Below the pieces are notes generated by a model. The model searched no databases and was not told the DNA's origin. It worked only from the letters and a program-made list of their open reading frames with translations. A program made the translations under genes and the position numbers. Of a DNA stretch of 15,054 nucleotides, positions 1 to 10,487 are shown piece by piece (within the stretch, counting starts at the first letter, position 1; each line of letters begins with the position of its first letter). Source of the DNA: an uncultured Dehalococcoidia bacterium. GTDB taxonomy: Bacteria > Chloroflexota > Dehalococcoidia > Tepidiformales > Tepidiformaceae. Location of the stretch: positions 1-15,054 of the forward strand of contig CALFYR010000245.1 of the NCBI GenBank assembly GCA_937954195.1, written 5' to 3'.

Positions 1-1
1 C

Positions 2-1225
2 CATGTACACCAGCGTGTCGTGCATCCAGCCCATATCCCACTTGAACCCGAAGCCGAGCCCACCGAGATACGTCGGACGCGAGACCATGGGCCAGGCTGT
101 CGACTCTTCCGCGAACAGTTGAATCCCATCGTCGAAGCCGTAGGCAGCCTCGCTAAGCTTGCGAAGGAAGGCTATCGCGTCAAGGTCTTCCCGCCCGCCG
201 TACTGGTTCGGTATCCATTCGCCTTCTTTGCGCGAGTAATCCAGGTAAAGCATCGAAGCGACGGCATCCACCCGAAGCCCATCGGCGTGAAACTCGTCGA
301 GCCAGAAGACGGCGCTACTGAGCAGGAAGCTACGGACCTCGTGCCGGCCGTAGTTGAAAATCAGGCTGCCCCAGTCGGGGTGGTAGCCCCGCCGAGGGTC
401 GGCGTGCTCGTACAGGTGGGTCCCGTCGAACTCCGCCAGCGCAAATTCGTCCGACGGGAAGTGGCTTGGGACCCAGTCCAGGATCACCCCAATACCCGCC
501 TGGTGCAGCGTATCCACGAAGAACTTGAAGTCCTCCGGGGTTCCGTACCGGTTGGTGGGGGCGAAGTACCCTGTCGTCTGGTAGCCCCAGGAACCGTAGA
601 AGGGGTGCTCCATCACCGGGAGCAGCTCAACGTGTGTGAACCCGTGCGCAGCGACGTATTCCGCGAGACGGGGCGCGAGCTCCCGGTAGGTCATCGGGCG
701 GTTGTCCTCCTCCGGCACCCGCATCCACGAACCCATGTGCAACTCGTAAATCGAGATGGGGCCTGAGAGGCGGTTCCGCTCCTTTCGAGCTGCCATCCAT
801 TGCTGGTCCTGCCACTGGTAGCTCCCGGAATGCACAACCGATGCCGTGGCCGGCGCCGTCTCAGCGACTCGCGCGAAGGGGTCGGCCTTCAACCGCTGGC
901 CGCCTCCAGTCTCGATGGCGAACTTGTACCGCTGCCCGTCCGTGGCGCCCGGCACGAACCCGGACCAAATGCCGGACGACTCGACCGGTTCGAGCATGTG
1001 CCTCCCGGGCTCCCAACCGTTGAAGTCCCCGACGACGCTCACGCTGCGCGCGCTCGGCGCCCACACTGCGAAGCGGACGCCCTGTTTGCCGCCAGCCTTC
1101 GCCAGGTGGGCACCCATGAACCGGTAGAGCTGGGCATGCGTGCCCTCGTTGAAGAGAAAGATGTCATCCTTGGAGATGGGTTGTTCCATCGTGGCAGTGG
1201 CGGAAGAAGCCTTCTTCGCAGGCAT
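2..1225 (-). CDS. glgB: 1,4-alpha-glucan branching enzyme GlgB (partial, C-terminus outside window)
   Basis: Glycogen branching enzyme of GH13: it cleaves alpha-1,4 glucan and re-attaches the piece as an alpha-1,6 branch in the cytoplasm. The visible 408 codons hold a CBM48 module (about residues 30-125, with DFNGW at 67-71) followed by the start of the GH13 barrel. [10 protein letters not shown] carries the catalytic nucleophile (Asp320) and FAEEST the acid/base (Glu373). Their 53-residue spacing matches E. coli Asp405/Glu458. The reading frame leaves the window just after [10 protein letters not shown], so the third catalytic Asp and the C-terminal beta domain, roughly 230 residues, are not seen. 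The N-terminus is shorter than the two-module E. coli form. The ATG at 1225 is preceded by AAAGGA with 7-nt spacing, and lies 21 nt after the treS stop. This is the last gene of the glgE-treS/mak-glgB run and supplies the branching step. Identity is secure. Confidence 0.95.
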   Translation of the reverse strand, partial: MPAKKASSATATMEQPISKDDIFLFNEGTHAQLYRFMGAHLAKAGGKQGVRFAVWAPSARSVSVVGDFNGWEPGRHMLEPVESSGIWSGFVPGATDGQRYKFAIETGGGQRLKADPFARVAETAPATASVVHSGSYQWQDQQWMAARKERNRLSGPISIYELHMGSWMRVPEEDNRPMTYRELAPRLAEYVAAHGFTHVELLPVMEHPFYGSWGYQTTGYFAPTNRYGTPEDFKFFVDTLHQAGIGVILDWVPSHFPSDEFALAEFDGTHLYEHADPRRGYHPDWGSLIFNYGRHEVRSFLLSSAVFWLDEFHADGLRVDAVASMLYLDYSRKEGEWIPNQYGGREDLDAIAFLRKLSEAAYGFDDGIQLFAEESTAWPMVSRPTYLGGLGFGFKWDMGWMHDTLVYM

Positions 1226-1246
1226 AGGCAGGTCCTTTCGTTTCCG

Positions 1247-4585
<3,339 letters not shown>

Positions 4586-4596
4586 CGCTTTCCCTC

Positions 4597-6573
4597 TCAC
4601 AGGAAGTACTCGAAATCGCGTTCGGACCGGCGTGTGGTCCTGAGCACGAAGATGTGTGCCGGCGTTACCTGTGGGTCCAATTCCACGTAGTTCCGCAGTC
4701 CCTGCCAAAGGTACCGCGCGCCGCCCAGCAGGTCGTGGACCTGGTACAAACCATCTCCCTGGACCGGGACCGTGTCCCCAAGGGTAACAAATCCGGATTG
4801 GCGGAAGTGCGGGTCCAGGTTCGCCACCACGAGCACGGTCTGACCCGTCTCCTCGTCGGTCCGGCTGTAGGCGAGAAGCCGGTCGTTATCCGTCGCGTGG
4901 AACACGGGCGCGCCGAACGACCGGAACGCGGGCAGATCGCGCCGGATCTGGTTCACCCTGGTAATGAAGTCTCGGAGCGACCACGGGCTTTCCAGGTCCC
5001 AGCGTTTCACCTCGTACTTTTCGGAGTTGTAGTATTCCTCGCCGCCCGGGTCACGCGGCGTGGCCTCGCAGAGTTCGAAGGCGGGCCCGTAAATGCCGTA
5101 ATTGCCTGAGAGCGTCGCGGCAAGCACCAGCCGAACCATGAAGGCGGGCCTTCCTCCAGCCTGGAGATACTGGGGCAGGATGTCGGGTGTGTTTGGCCAG
5201 AAGTTGGGACGCAAATACGCGTGTCCCACGCCTTCGTTGAGCTCGCCCACGTAGTCGATAATCTCTTCCTTGGTGTTGCGCCACGTGAAGTAGGTGTACG
5301 ACTGGCTGAACCCAACCTTCGCCAGGTGGTGGAGGACGGCGGGGCGGGTGAACGCCTCGCTCAGGAACACGACGTCCGGATACCGTGCGCGCACGGTCGC
5401 AATGAGCCACTCCCAGAACGCGAACGGCTTCGTGTGCGGGTTATCAACCCGGAAGATGCGCACGCCGAACTCGGCCCAGTGGAGAACCACCCCGCACAGG
5501 GCGTCCCAGAGCTCCTGCCAGTTCTCACATTCGAAGTCGAACGGGACGATGTCCTCGTACTTCTTGGGGGGATTCTCCGCATAGCGGATGGAGCCATCGG
5601 GCAGATGTTTGAACCACTCGGGGTGTTCGCTCACCCACGGATGGTCGGGCGCGCACTGGAACGCAATATCGAGCGCCAACTCAAGGCCAAGCTCGGACGC
5701 GCGGTCCATGAAGCGCTTCAGGTCGTCGGCCGTGCCCAGTTCCGGGTGAATCGCGACATGTCCCCCGTCGCTGGAACCGATCGCCCAGGGGCTTCCCGGG
5801 TCGTTTTCTCCCGGTGTCAGCGTGTTGTTGGGGCCTTTCCGGTTCTTCCGGCCAATCGGATGGATGGGTGGGAGGTACACCACATCGAATCCCATCGACG
5901 CCGCGTACTCCAGCATCCTTTCGGAGGTGGCGAAGGTACCGTGGCTGCCATCGCCCGAGGTGGAGCGTGGGAAGAATTCATACCAGGCGCCCGAACCCGC
6001 CCGTTCCCGTTCGACCACGAGCGGCAACGGGGCGTCCATGGTCCTCACGAGCCCCCGATCCTGGTAGACCGACATGGCGGGGTGTACGGCCGATGCGAGA
6101 GCCACTGCCTCCGAGCCCGCGAGTCCGGGCAACTCATCTGCGGCTTCGCGCAATACGCGCCGCTCACGGGCCGGGGCGTTCCCTTCGGCCGCCCGGATCA
6201 TCAAGGCTCCAACCTGGAGTTCGACAGAAAGGTCCTGCCCGGCCGCTTCCCGCTTCTTCAGGCCCGCGAGCCACGTGTCGTAGGTGTCTATCCACCCTTC
6301 GACCGTCACTTCGTAGAATCCGGGCGGGCCTGCCGTGAACTCGGCCGACCAGGTGTCGTTCCCGAGTTCGCGCATCTCCACGCTGGCCCATTCGCCGCCG
6401 CGCGGCCGGTGGAGGAGCCGCCCTGCAAGGTGGTCATGGCCATCCGCGAAAATTCGCGCCCGCACCCTGACGGGATGACCCGCGACGGCCTTGGCGGCGA
6501 ACCGGCCGCCGTTCACCGCAAGCGAAACGTCTTCGATAGCTACCCGCGAAGGCGGGCGTGTTCCTTCGATCAC
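4597..6573 (-). CDS. glgE: Alpha-1,4-glucan:maltose-1-phosphate maltosyltransferase GlgE
   Basis: GH13_3 enzyme that adds the maltosyl unit of maltose-1-phosphate to the end of an alpha-1,4 glucan, releasing phosphate; cytoplasmic. The 658-residue length fits the family. An N-terminal beta domain (about 1-110) and a helical segment precede the barrel. The catalytic set is visible: nucleophile Asp377 in [11 protein letters not shown], acid/base Glu406 in FLSEAFTRP and Asp464 in PNTPDIL, with spacings (29 and 58) close to those of Streptomyces GlgE. The [11 protein letters not shown] loop near 332-342 is also typical of the family. The start is GTG at 6573, with a strong GGGGAGGT 7 nt upstream. 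It is the first gene of the pathway cluster: the treS-mak start follows 11 nt after its stop. The 67 nt between serA and glgE contain no convincing terminator, so read-through from the serine genes is possible. Confidence 0.95.
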   Translation of the reverse strand: MIEGTRPPSRVAIEDVSLAVNGGRFAAKAVAGHPVRVRARIFADGHDHLAGRLLHRPRGGEWASVEMRELGNDTWSAEFTAGPPGFYEVTVEGWIDTYDTWLAGLKKREAAGQDLSVELQVGALMIRAAEGNAPARERRVLREAADELPGLAGSEAVALASAVHPAMSVYQDRGLVRTMDAPLPLVVERERAGSGAWYEFFPRSTSGDGSHGTFATSERMLEYAASMGFDVVYLPPIHPIGRKNRKGPNNTLTPGENDPGSPWAIGSSDGGHVAIHPELGTADDLKRFMDRASELGLELALDIAFQCAPDHPWVSEHPEWFKHLPDGSIRYAENPPKKYEDIVPFDFECENWQELWDALCGVVLHWAEFGVRIFRVDNPHTKPFAFWEWLIATVRARYPDVVFLSEAFTRPAVLHHLAKVGFSQSYTYFTWRNTKEEIIDYVGELNEGVGHAYLRPNFWPNTPDILPQYLQAGGRPAFMVRLVLAATLSGNYGIYGPAFELCEATPRDPGGEEYYNSEKYEVKRWDLESPWSLRDFITRVNQIRRDLPAFRSFGAPVFHATDNDRLLAYSRTDEETGQTVLVVANLDPHFRQSGFVTLGDTVPVQGDGLYQVHDLLGGARYLWQGLRNYVELDPQVTPAHIFVLRTTRRSERDFEYFL

Positions 6574-6640
6574 TCAACCGACCTCCCCGCGTAACCCTAC
6601 ACCGGTCGCTCAGTTGTTGATGAATCTGTAACGCGCCTCG

Positions 6641-8419
6641 TTAGATGCGGATGAGTCGGACGTTGTAAATCCCGTCGATTCCTTCGATCGCGGCGAGCTG
6701 GTCGGGTGAGGGGCCCTCGTCCACGGCAATCAGCATGAGAGCTCGCCCGCGCCGCTGCTGGCGACCCACCTGCATCGACTGGATGTTGATGTCCCACTCG
6801 CCGAGCAACGTGCCGACCCGGCCGATCATCCCTGGCCGGTCTTCGTTGTCGCAGACAACCAGGAAGGTGCCCGGCACCGGGACGATGTCGAGGTCCAGCC
6901 CGTTGATCGACACGATGTTCGCCTGGCCATGCTCAATCGTCCCACCGACCGAAACCTCCGCCTCGCTCGTCCCGACCTTTACCTGGAGAAGGTTGAGGAA
7001 GACCTCGTGGGACGTCCGCTTCCGCTCTTCGATGTCCCACCCCCGCGACTGGGCGATGAGGTTGGCGTTCACGAGGTTGACGTTCTCTTCGCTGATCGGC
7101 TTCAGCAGTCCGCGGATCACTGAGGCGCGGAGCGGTGTGATGTCGTGTTCAGCGATTTCGCCGAGGTACTCGATTTCGATCGTCTGCAATTTGCCCGTGA
7201 CGAGCTGGGTCGCAACGGAACCCAGCAGTTCGGCCACTGCCATGTAGGGCCCCACCACCTGGAGCGTCTCCGGCGCGAGCATAGGCGCATTGACCGCATA
7301 CCTGGCCGGACGGCCTGAAAGTACGTCCACGATTTGCTCGGCCACGTCCACGGCGACGCGCTCCTGCGCCTCGGCCGTCGAAGCGCCCAGATGCGGCGTG
7401 ACAATGATCCGCGGGTCCTGGCTCAGAACATCGTCCGTCGGCGGCTCGGACGTGAAGACGTCGATGGCCGCGCCGGCAACCTTGCCACTGGCAACAGCGG
7501 CGGCCAGCGCGTGCTCATCGATGATGCCGCCTCGCGCGACGTTGATGAGCCGGACACCGTCCTTCATTCGCGCCAACTCGGTCTCACCGATCATCCCGTT
7601 CGTGGCCGCCGTGAGCGGCGGATGCACCGTGATGAAGTCCGACAGCATGACCAGCTGTTCGAAGTCGACGGATTCGACGCCGAGAGCCCGGGCGCGCTCC
7701 ACCGGTACGAACGGGTCGTGAGCGATAACACGCATCTCCATCGCCACGGCCCGGCGAGCGACCTCCGAGCCGATCTTGCCGAGGCCGACGATGCCAAGCG
7801 TCTTGCCGCGAATCTCCGTCCCGACGAACGTCTTGCGGTCCCACTTGCCGGCGCGCATCGAGGCGTCGGCCTGGGGAACGTGCCGGGCCAATGCCATCAG
7901 GAGGGCAAGCGTGTGTTCAGCGGCGGCGACGGTATTGCCCTGGGGCGCATTCACCACGATCACCCCGCGCTCCGTCGAAGCGTCCAGGTCGATGTTGTCG
8001 ACACCAACGCCCGCCCGGCCGACCACCTGCAACCGCGCACCGGCTTCGATGACGGCGCGGGTCACCTTGGTCTCGCTGCGAACCACCAGTGCGTCGTAGT
8101 CGCCAATCATGGCGATGAGCGAGTCGGCCGCCTGGCCCGTCTTCACGTCGACATCACCGACCGTACGCAGGATTTCGATACCTTCGGCGGCTACGGGATC
8201 GGCGACAAGGATGCGGGGGCGGCGATTCTCAGGCATGGCTTTCTTGGACTCCTTGAGCGTGGCGAGCGCCAGTTCGATGGCGGCGGGAATGCGGACCTTG
8301 CCGGATTCCCAGCGGCTGATCGTCCCCTGGTCCACACCAAGGGCTTCAGCCATGGCGGCCTGCGAGAGGCCGAGCGCGTTCCGTTCGGAAACAAACGTAT
8401 CGGGCGTCACTTCATGCAC
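6641..8419 (-). CDS. serA: D-3-phosphoglycerate dehydrogenase with N-terminal XRE-type HTH domain
   Basis: First enzyme of phosphorylated serine synthesis: it oxidises 3-phosphoglycerate with NAD+. Residues 62-592 match long type-1 SerA. They include the NAD-binding IVGLGKIGSEVA (GLGKIG at 212-217), catalytic Arg296 (NVARGG), Glu325 (VFTSEPP) and His343 (TPHLGAST), an intervening regulatory domain, and a C-terminal ACT domain (about 518-592) that in this family binds serine. Unusually, residues 5-56 form a Cro/CI-type helix-turn-helix (GLSQAAMAEALGVDQGTISR, then WESGKVRIP). It is joined to the enzyme without a stop by a short basic linker (KESKKAMPENRRPR). The start is uncertain: GTG at 8419 (used here), GTG at 8410 (giving MTPDTF, perhaps leaderless), or an internal ATG at 8236 with AAGGAG 12 nt upstream that would give SerA alone (531 residues). 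Palindromes upstream suggest autoregulation. The aminotransferase gene precedes it. Confidence 0.93.
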   Translation of the reverse strand: MHEVTPDTFVSERNALGLSQAAMAEALGVDQGTISRWESGKVRIPAAIELALATLKESKKAMPENRRPRILVADPVAAEGIEILRTVGDVDVKTGQAADSLIAMIGDYDALVVRSETKVTRAVIEAGARLQVVGRAGVGVDNIDLDASTERGVIVVNAPQGNTVAAAEHTLALLMALARHVPQADASMRAGKWDRKTFVGTEIRGKTLGIVGLGKIGSEVARRAVAMEMRVIAHDPFVPVERARALGVESVDFEQLVMLSDFITVHPPLTAATNGMIGETELARMKDGVRLINVARGGIIDEHALAAAVASGKVAGAAIDVFTSEPPTDDVLSQDPRIIVTPHLGASTAEAQERVAVDVAEQIVDVLSGRPARYAVNAPMLAPETLQVVGPYMAVAELLGSVATQLVTGKLQTIEIEYLGEIAEHDITPLRASVIRGLLKPISEENVNLVNANLIAQSRGWDIEERKRTSHEVFLNLLQVKVGTSEAEVSVGGTIEHGQANIVSINGLDLDIVPVPGTFLVVCDNEDRPGMIGRVGTLLGEWDINIQSMQVGRQQRRGRALMLIAVDEGPSPDQLAAIEGIDGIYNVRLIRI

Positions 8420-8428
8420 TATGCATGA
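8412..8428. promoter_or_regulatory. Candidate operator 1 (perfect 7-3-7 palindrome) over the serA start
   Basis: TCATGCA-CTA-TGCATGA: both 7-bp arms pair perfectly around a 3-bp spacer. It covers the first possible GTG start (8417-8419) and the candidate -10 of the serA gene. Arm length and 10-bp half-site spacing suit a dimeric XRE-type repressor, and the adjacent gene encodes such a domain. That this protein binds here is inference. Confidence 0.55.
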
Positions 8429-8448
8429 TGCCCGCCCCTAATGCAATC
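8420..8448 (-). promoter_or_regulatory. Possible serA promoter inside the twin operators
   Basis: Read on the minus strand, TTGCAT (8443-8448) and CATAGT (8420-8425) are separated by 17 nt. CATAGT is followed after 7 nt by the GTG at 8410, so transcription could begin at or next to that codon, giving a leaderless message. This would explain why no Shine-Dalgarno sequence precedes serA. The hexamers are weak (3/6 and 4/6 matches to sigma-70 consensus), so the call is tentative. Confidence 0.3.
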
Positions 8449-8466
8449 TGCATAAGGGCGGGCATC
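8427..8466. repeat. Nested 40-bp inverted repeat between the aminotransferase gene and serA
   Basis: GATGCCCGCCC (8427-8437) pairs perfectly with GGGCGGGCATC (8456-8466), and operator 2 occupies the interior, extending the pairing. In RNA from the aminotransferase gene this would form a strong hairpin 26 nt past its stop codon. No T tract follows on the minus strand, so it is not a standard intrinsic terminator. It may lower read-through, protect the 3' end, or be a DNA-level part of the operator. Confidence 0.5.
8439..8455. promoter_or_regulatory. Candidate operator 2 (7-3-7 palindrome, one mismatch) upstream of serA
   Basis: TAATGCA-ATC-TGCATAA has the same architecture and core as operator 1 (shared form TNATGCA-N3-TGCATNA), with one mismatched pair. 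The two centres are 27 bp apart. I found no further copy of this form elsewhere in the window by eye. Confidence 0.5.
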
Positions 8467-8491
8467 GTTGGAGGAACCGGGGACCGAGGGC

Positions 8492-9565
8492 TCAGGCCTT
8501 CAGGAGCTTCTCCACCACATCCAGCGCTTCCTCGACTTCATGCTGCTGGACCCAGCCGAGATGACCCACTCGGAAGATCTTGCCTTCGAGCTTGCCCTGG
8601 CCGCCGCCAAGCACCACGCCGAACTCCTCCCGGGCGCGCTTGCTGATGGCCTTGCCATCCACACCTTCGGGCCACCACACGGCCGTGACCGTGTTCGAAG
8701 CGTACTTCTCTTCGACGGGCACAAGCTTGAGGCCGAGCGACTTCACCCGGTTGCGCGTGTAGTTGCCAATGGCTTCATGGCGGGTGAAGACGCCCTCAAG
8801 GCCTTCCGCCCGAATGAGCTCGAACGCCTTGTCCATTTGGTAGTACACGGACATTGCGGGCGTCCATGGGTTCTGCAGTTTCTCCAGAGATTCCTTCGTC
8901 TTCTTCGCGTCGAAGTAGAAACGCGGCATCTTCGCCTCGGCGTTGGCGGCCCAGGCGCGTTCGCTCATGTAAACGAACGCCAGGCCCGGCGGGACCATCC
9001 AACCCTTTTGCGACCCGCTGACGACCACATCGAGGTCCCAGCGCTCAACGGGGCATGGGATCGAGCTCATGCTACTCACAGCGTCGACAATGATGAGCCG
9101 GCCACGCGAGCGAACTTCCTTCGCCACGGCTTCCAGGGGGTTCGTCACGCCCGTCGAAGTCTCGTTGTGGGTGATCAGGACGGCCTTAATCGAGGCGTCC
9201 TCGTCGAGCATCTTCGCGATAACCGCCGGGTCCGCGGCCTCGCCCCACTCAAGCGTGTACGGCACGATTTCGGCGCCATAGGTCTTCGCGATGCTCCGCA
9301 GGCGGTCGCCAAAGGAGCCAATGGAGACAGAGAGCACCTTATCGCCCGGGCTCAACGTGTTCACTACGGCGACTTCGAGACCGCCGGTGCCGGAAGTGGT
9401 GAACGAGAGCACATCACTGGAGCTACCGAAGACCCAGTTCAGGCCGTCGGTCACGCGTCGAAGGACCTGGGCGAATTCAGGGCCGCGGTGGTTCATCATC
9501 TGCAATGAGCCGGCCGCCAGAACCTCCTCCGGGCAGGGGGTCGGACCGGGTATACGCAGGTTCAC
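8492..9565 (-). CDS. Class V PLP-dependent aminotransferase (probable phosphoserine/serine-glyoxylate type)
   Basis: Fold-type I aminotransferase of about 357 residues. Visible family features are RIPGPTP at the N-terminus, the substrate/PLP loop SGTGGLE, HNETSTG (133-139), Asp161 in IIVDAVSS, which contacts the PLP ring nitrogen, Lys187 in GSQKGWM, which forms the Schiff base, and the C-terminal FRVGHLG (Arg332). Its place directly before serA, with no serC present, suggests it converts 3-phosphohydroxypyruvate to phosphoserine. Serine-glyoxylate or alanine-glyoxylate transamination is the alternative, and sequence alone does not decide. The frame extends upstream to a TTG at 9622. I chose the GTG at 9565 because GGAG lies 6 nt before it and because the protein then begins MNLRIPGPTP, a start that suits this family. 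A gap of 72 nt with a palindromic array separates it from serA. Confidence 0.88.
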   Translation of the reverse strand: MNLRIPGPTPCPEEVLAAGSLQMMNHRGPEFAQVLRRVTDGLNWVFGSSSDVLSFTTSGTGGLEVAVVNTLSPGDKVLSVSIGSFGDRLRSIAKTYGAEIVPYTLEWGEAADPAVIAKMLDEDASIKAVLITHNETSTGVTNPLEAVAKEVRSRGRLIIVDAVSSMSSIPCPVERWDLDVVVSGSQKGWMVPPGLAFVYMSERAWAANAEAKMPRFYFDAKKTKESLEKLQNPWTPAMSVYYQMDKAFELIRAEGLEGVFTRHEAIGNYTRNRVKSLGLKLVPVEEKYASNTVTAVWWPEGVDGKAISKRAREEFGVVLGGGQGKLEGKIFRVGHLGWVQQHEVEEALDVVEKLLKA

Positions 9566-9831
9566 GAGTGTCTCCGAAAAGGGGGTGCGCTCAATCGTCA
9601 ACGGTAATCCAAGCGTGGTCAATCAGGCATACGGGGCCGCTTCCACAACACAACAAATCGCGGCCCGTCGTCGCGTCGATAGGTCCGAACGGGCCGTCGG
9701 CGGTGTTACGACCCGGTTAACCCAATTCAGGAATGGGTGAACGGCGTTTCGGGTATCACTCTGCAGAATTGACCGTCTCGGCAGCACGGGACTATAGTCC
9801 AGCGAAAGTTACGGATTTCACAACCCCGCAC
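9566..9831. other. Divergent intergenic region between the serine genes and rex
   Basis: This 266-bp stretch separates two divergent starts. It holds the rex promoter on its right side. The 8-bp inverted repeat CGGCCCGT (9661-9668) / ACGGGCCG (9689-9696) could form a weak hairpin. For the minus-strand aminotransferase gene I see only poor hexamer candidates around 9630-9660. No small ORF, RNA gene or riboswitch fold was recognised. Confidence 0.5.
9769..9798 (+). promoter_or_regulatory. Probable rex promoter (sigma-70 type)
   Basis: TTGACC (9769-9774) and TATAGT (9793-9798) are separated by 18 nt, with 5 of 6 matches to consensus in each hexamer. Predicted transcription start is near 9805, leaving about 27 nt of leader before the ATG at 9832. 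Its position inside the longer open frame argues against any rex start upstream of 9832. Confidence 0.6.
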
Positions 9832-10470
9832 ATGACCCTTGAGATCCCTGAAGTCGTAATCAACCGCTTGCCGGTCTACGCACGGGCTTTGTCCGAACTG
9901 GCAGCCCGCGGAGAGTCGGTTGTCAGCTCCCAGGCCCTGGGTGAACTGCTCGACGTCACGCCCGCCCAGATTCGGAAGGACCTCAGCTACTTCGGACGCT
10001 TCGGCAAACAGGGTCGCGGATACAACGTCGCGTCGCTCCTCGCCAAGCTGCAAGAGATCCTCGGCATCGACCGGCAGTGGCGGCTACTCCTCGTCGGCGT
10101 CGGGCGCCTCGGTCAGGCGATTGCCGAATACGGCGGCTTCGGCCCACAGGGATTCCACATCACCGCCGCATTCGATGCGAATCCGTCGGTCGTCGGTTCT
10201 CAGGTCGGTGGCGTGGAAGTCCAGGACATCGAACGGCTCGACTCCTACCTGGCCACCAACCGGATAGACATCGGCATCGTGGCCGTACCCGCGCACGAAG
10301 CACAGCAAGTAGTGAACAAGCTGGTGAAAGCCGGCATTCGGGCGATCCTCAACTACGCGCCAATCACGGCCCACGTCCCCCGCGACGTCGCCATCCGCCA
10401 CATCGACCCGGTGCTCGCCATGCAAAGCATGACCTTCTACATCAAACGGGCGGAACCGGGCGGAAAGTAG
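9832..10470 (+). CDS. rex: Redox-sensing transcriptional repressor Rex
   Basis: DNA-binding repressor that senses the NADH/NAD+ ratio; NADH binding releases it from DNA. The 212-residue product has the usual Rex length. The N-terminal winged helix spans about 1-75, with SSQALGELLDVTPAQIRKDL and FGKQGRGYNV as the recognition helix and wing. It is followed by a Rossmann domain with LLLVGVGRLGQAI (GxGxxG nucleotide loop), IGIVAVPAHEAQQV, and the C-terminal swapped helix ending MTFYIKRAE. The frame is open from 9733, but the ATG at 9832 gives the normal MTLEIPEVVINRLP beginning and lies downstream of a good promoter. No strong Shine-Dalgarno sequence is visible. It is divergent from the serine genes and convergent with the hydrolase gene, 17 bp away. 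Rex targets usually include fermentation and respiration genes, none of which are in this window. Confidence 0.95.
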   Translation: MTLEIPEVVINRLPVYARALSELAARGESVVSSQALGELLDVTPAQIRKDLSYFGRFGKQGRGYNVASLLAKLQEILGIDRQWRLLLVGVGRLGQAIAEYGGFGPQGFHITAAFDANPSVVGSQVGGVEVQDIERLDSYLATNRIDIGIVAVPAHEAQQVVNKLVKAGIRAILNYAPITAHVPRDVAIRHIDPVLAMQSMTFYIKRAEPGGK

Positions 10471-10487
10471 CCGGCATTAGATCGTCG

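Noticed and set aside
4586..4708. Upstream start of treS-mak at 4708
   Set aside because: It would overlap the end of glgE by 112 nt and add 41 residues without family similarity. The GTG at 4585 has a ribosome-binding site and correct spacing to the glgE stop.
5221..6594. Long plus-strand open frame (457 codons) opposite glgE
   Set aside because: It lies wholly antisense to a gene with an intact GH13 catalytic set, and its translation is Arg/Pro/Val-rich with no recognisable motif. High third-position GC creates such frames.
6629..6643. Small hairpin TAACG-N5-CGTTA at the serA stop as a terminator
   Set aside because: The stem is only 5 bp and no T tract follows on the minus strand.
7334..8428. 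Plus-strand open frame (364 codons) opposite serA
   Set aside because: Antisense shadow of the serA coding sequence. No motif, and it ignores the strong match on the other strand.
9817..9823. TTCACAA just upstream of rex as a Rex operator
   Set aside because: It matches one half of the known Rex site, but the facing half at the required 6-nt spacing (9804-9810) matches at only one base.
9733..9831. Upstream start of rex at 9733
   Set aside because: The extra 33 codons contain the probable promoter and are not Rex-like.
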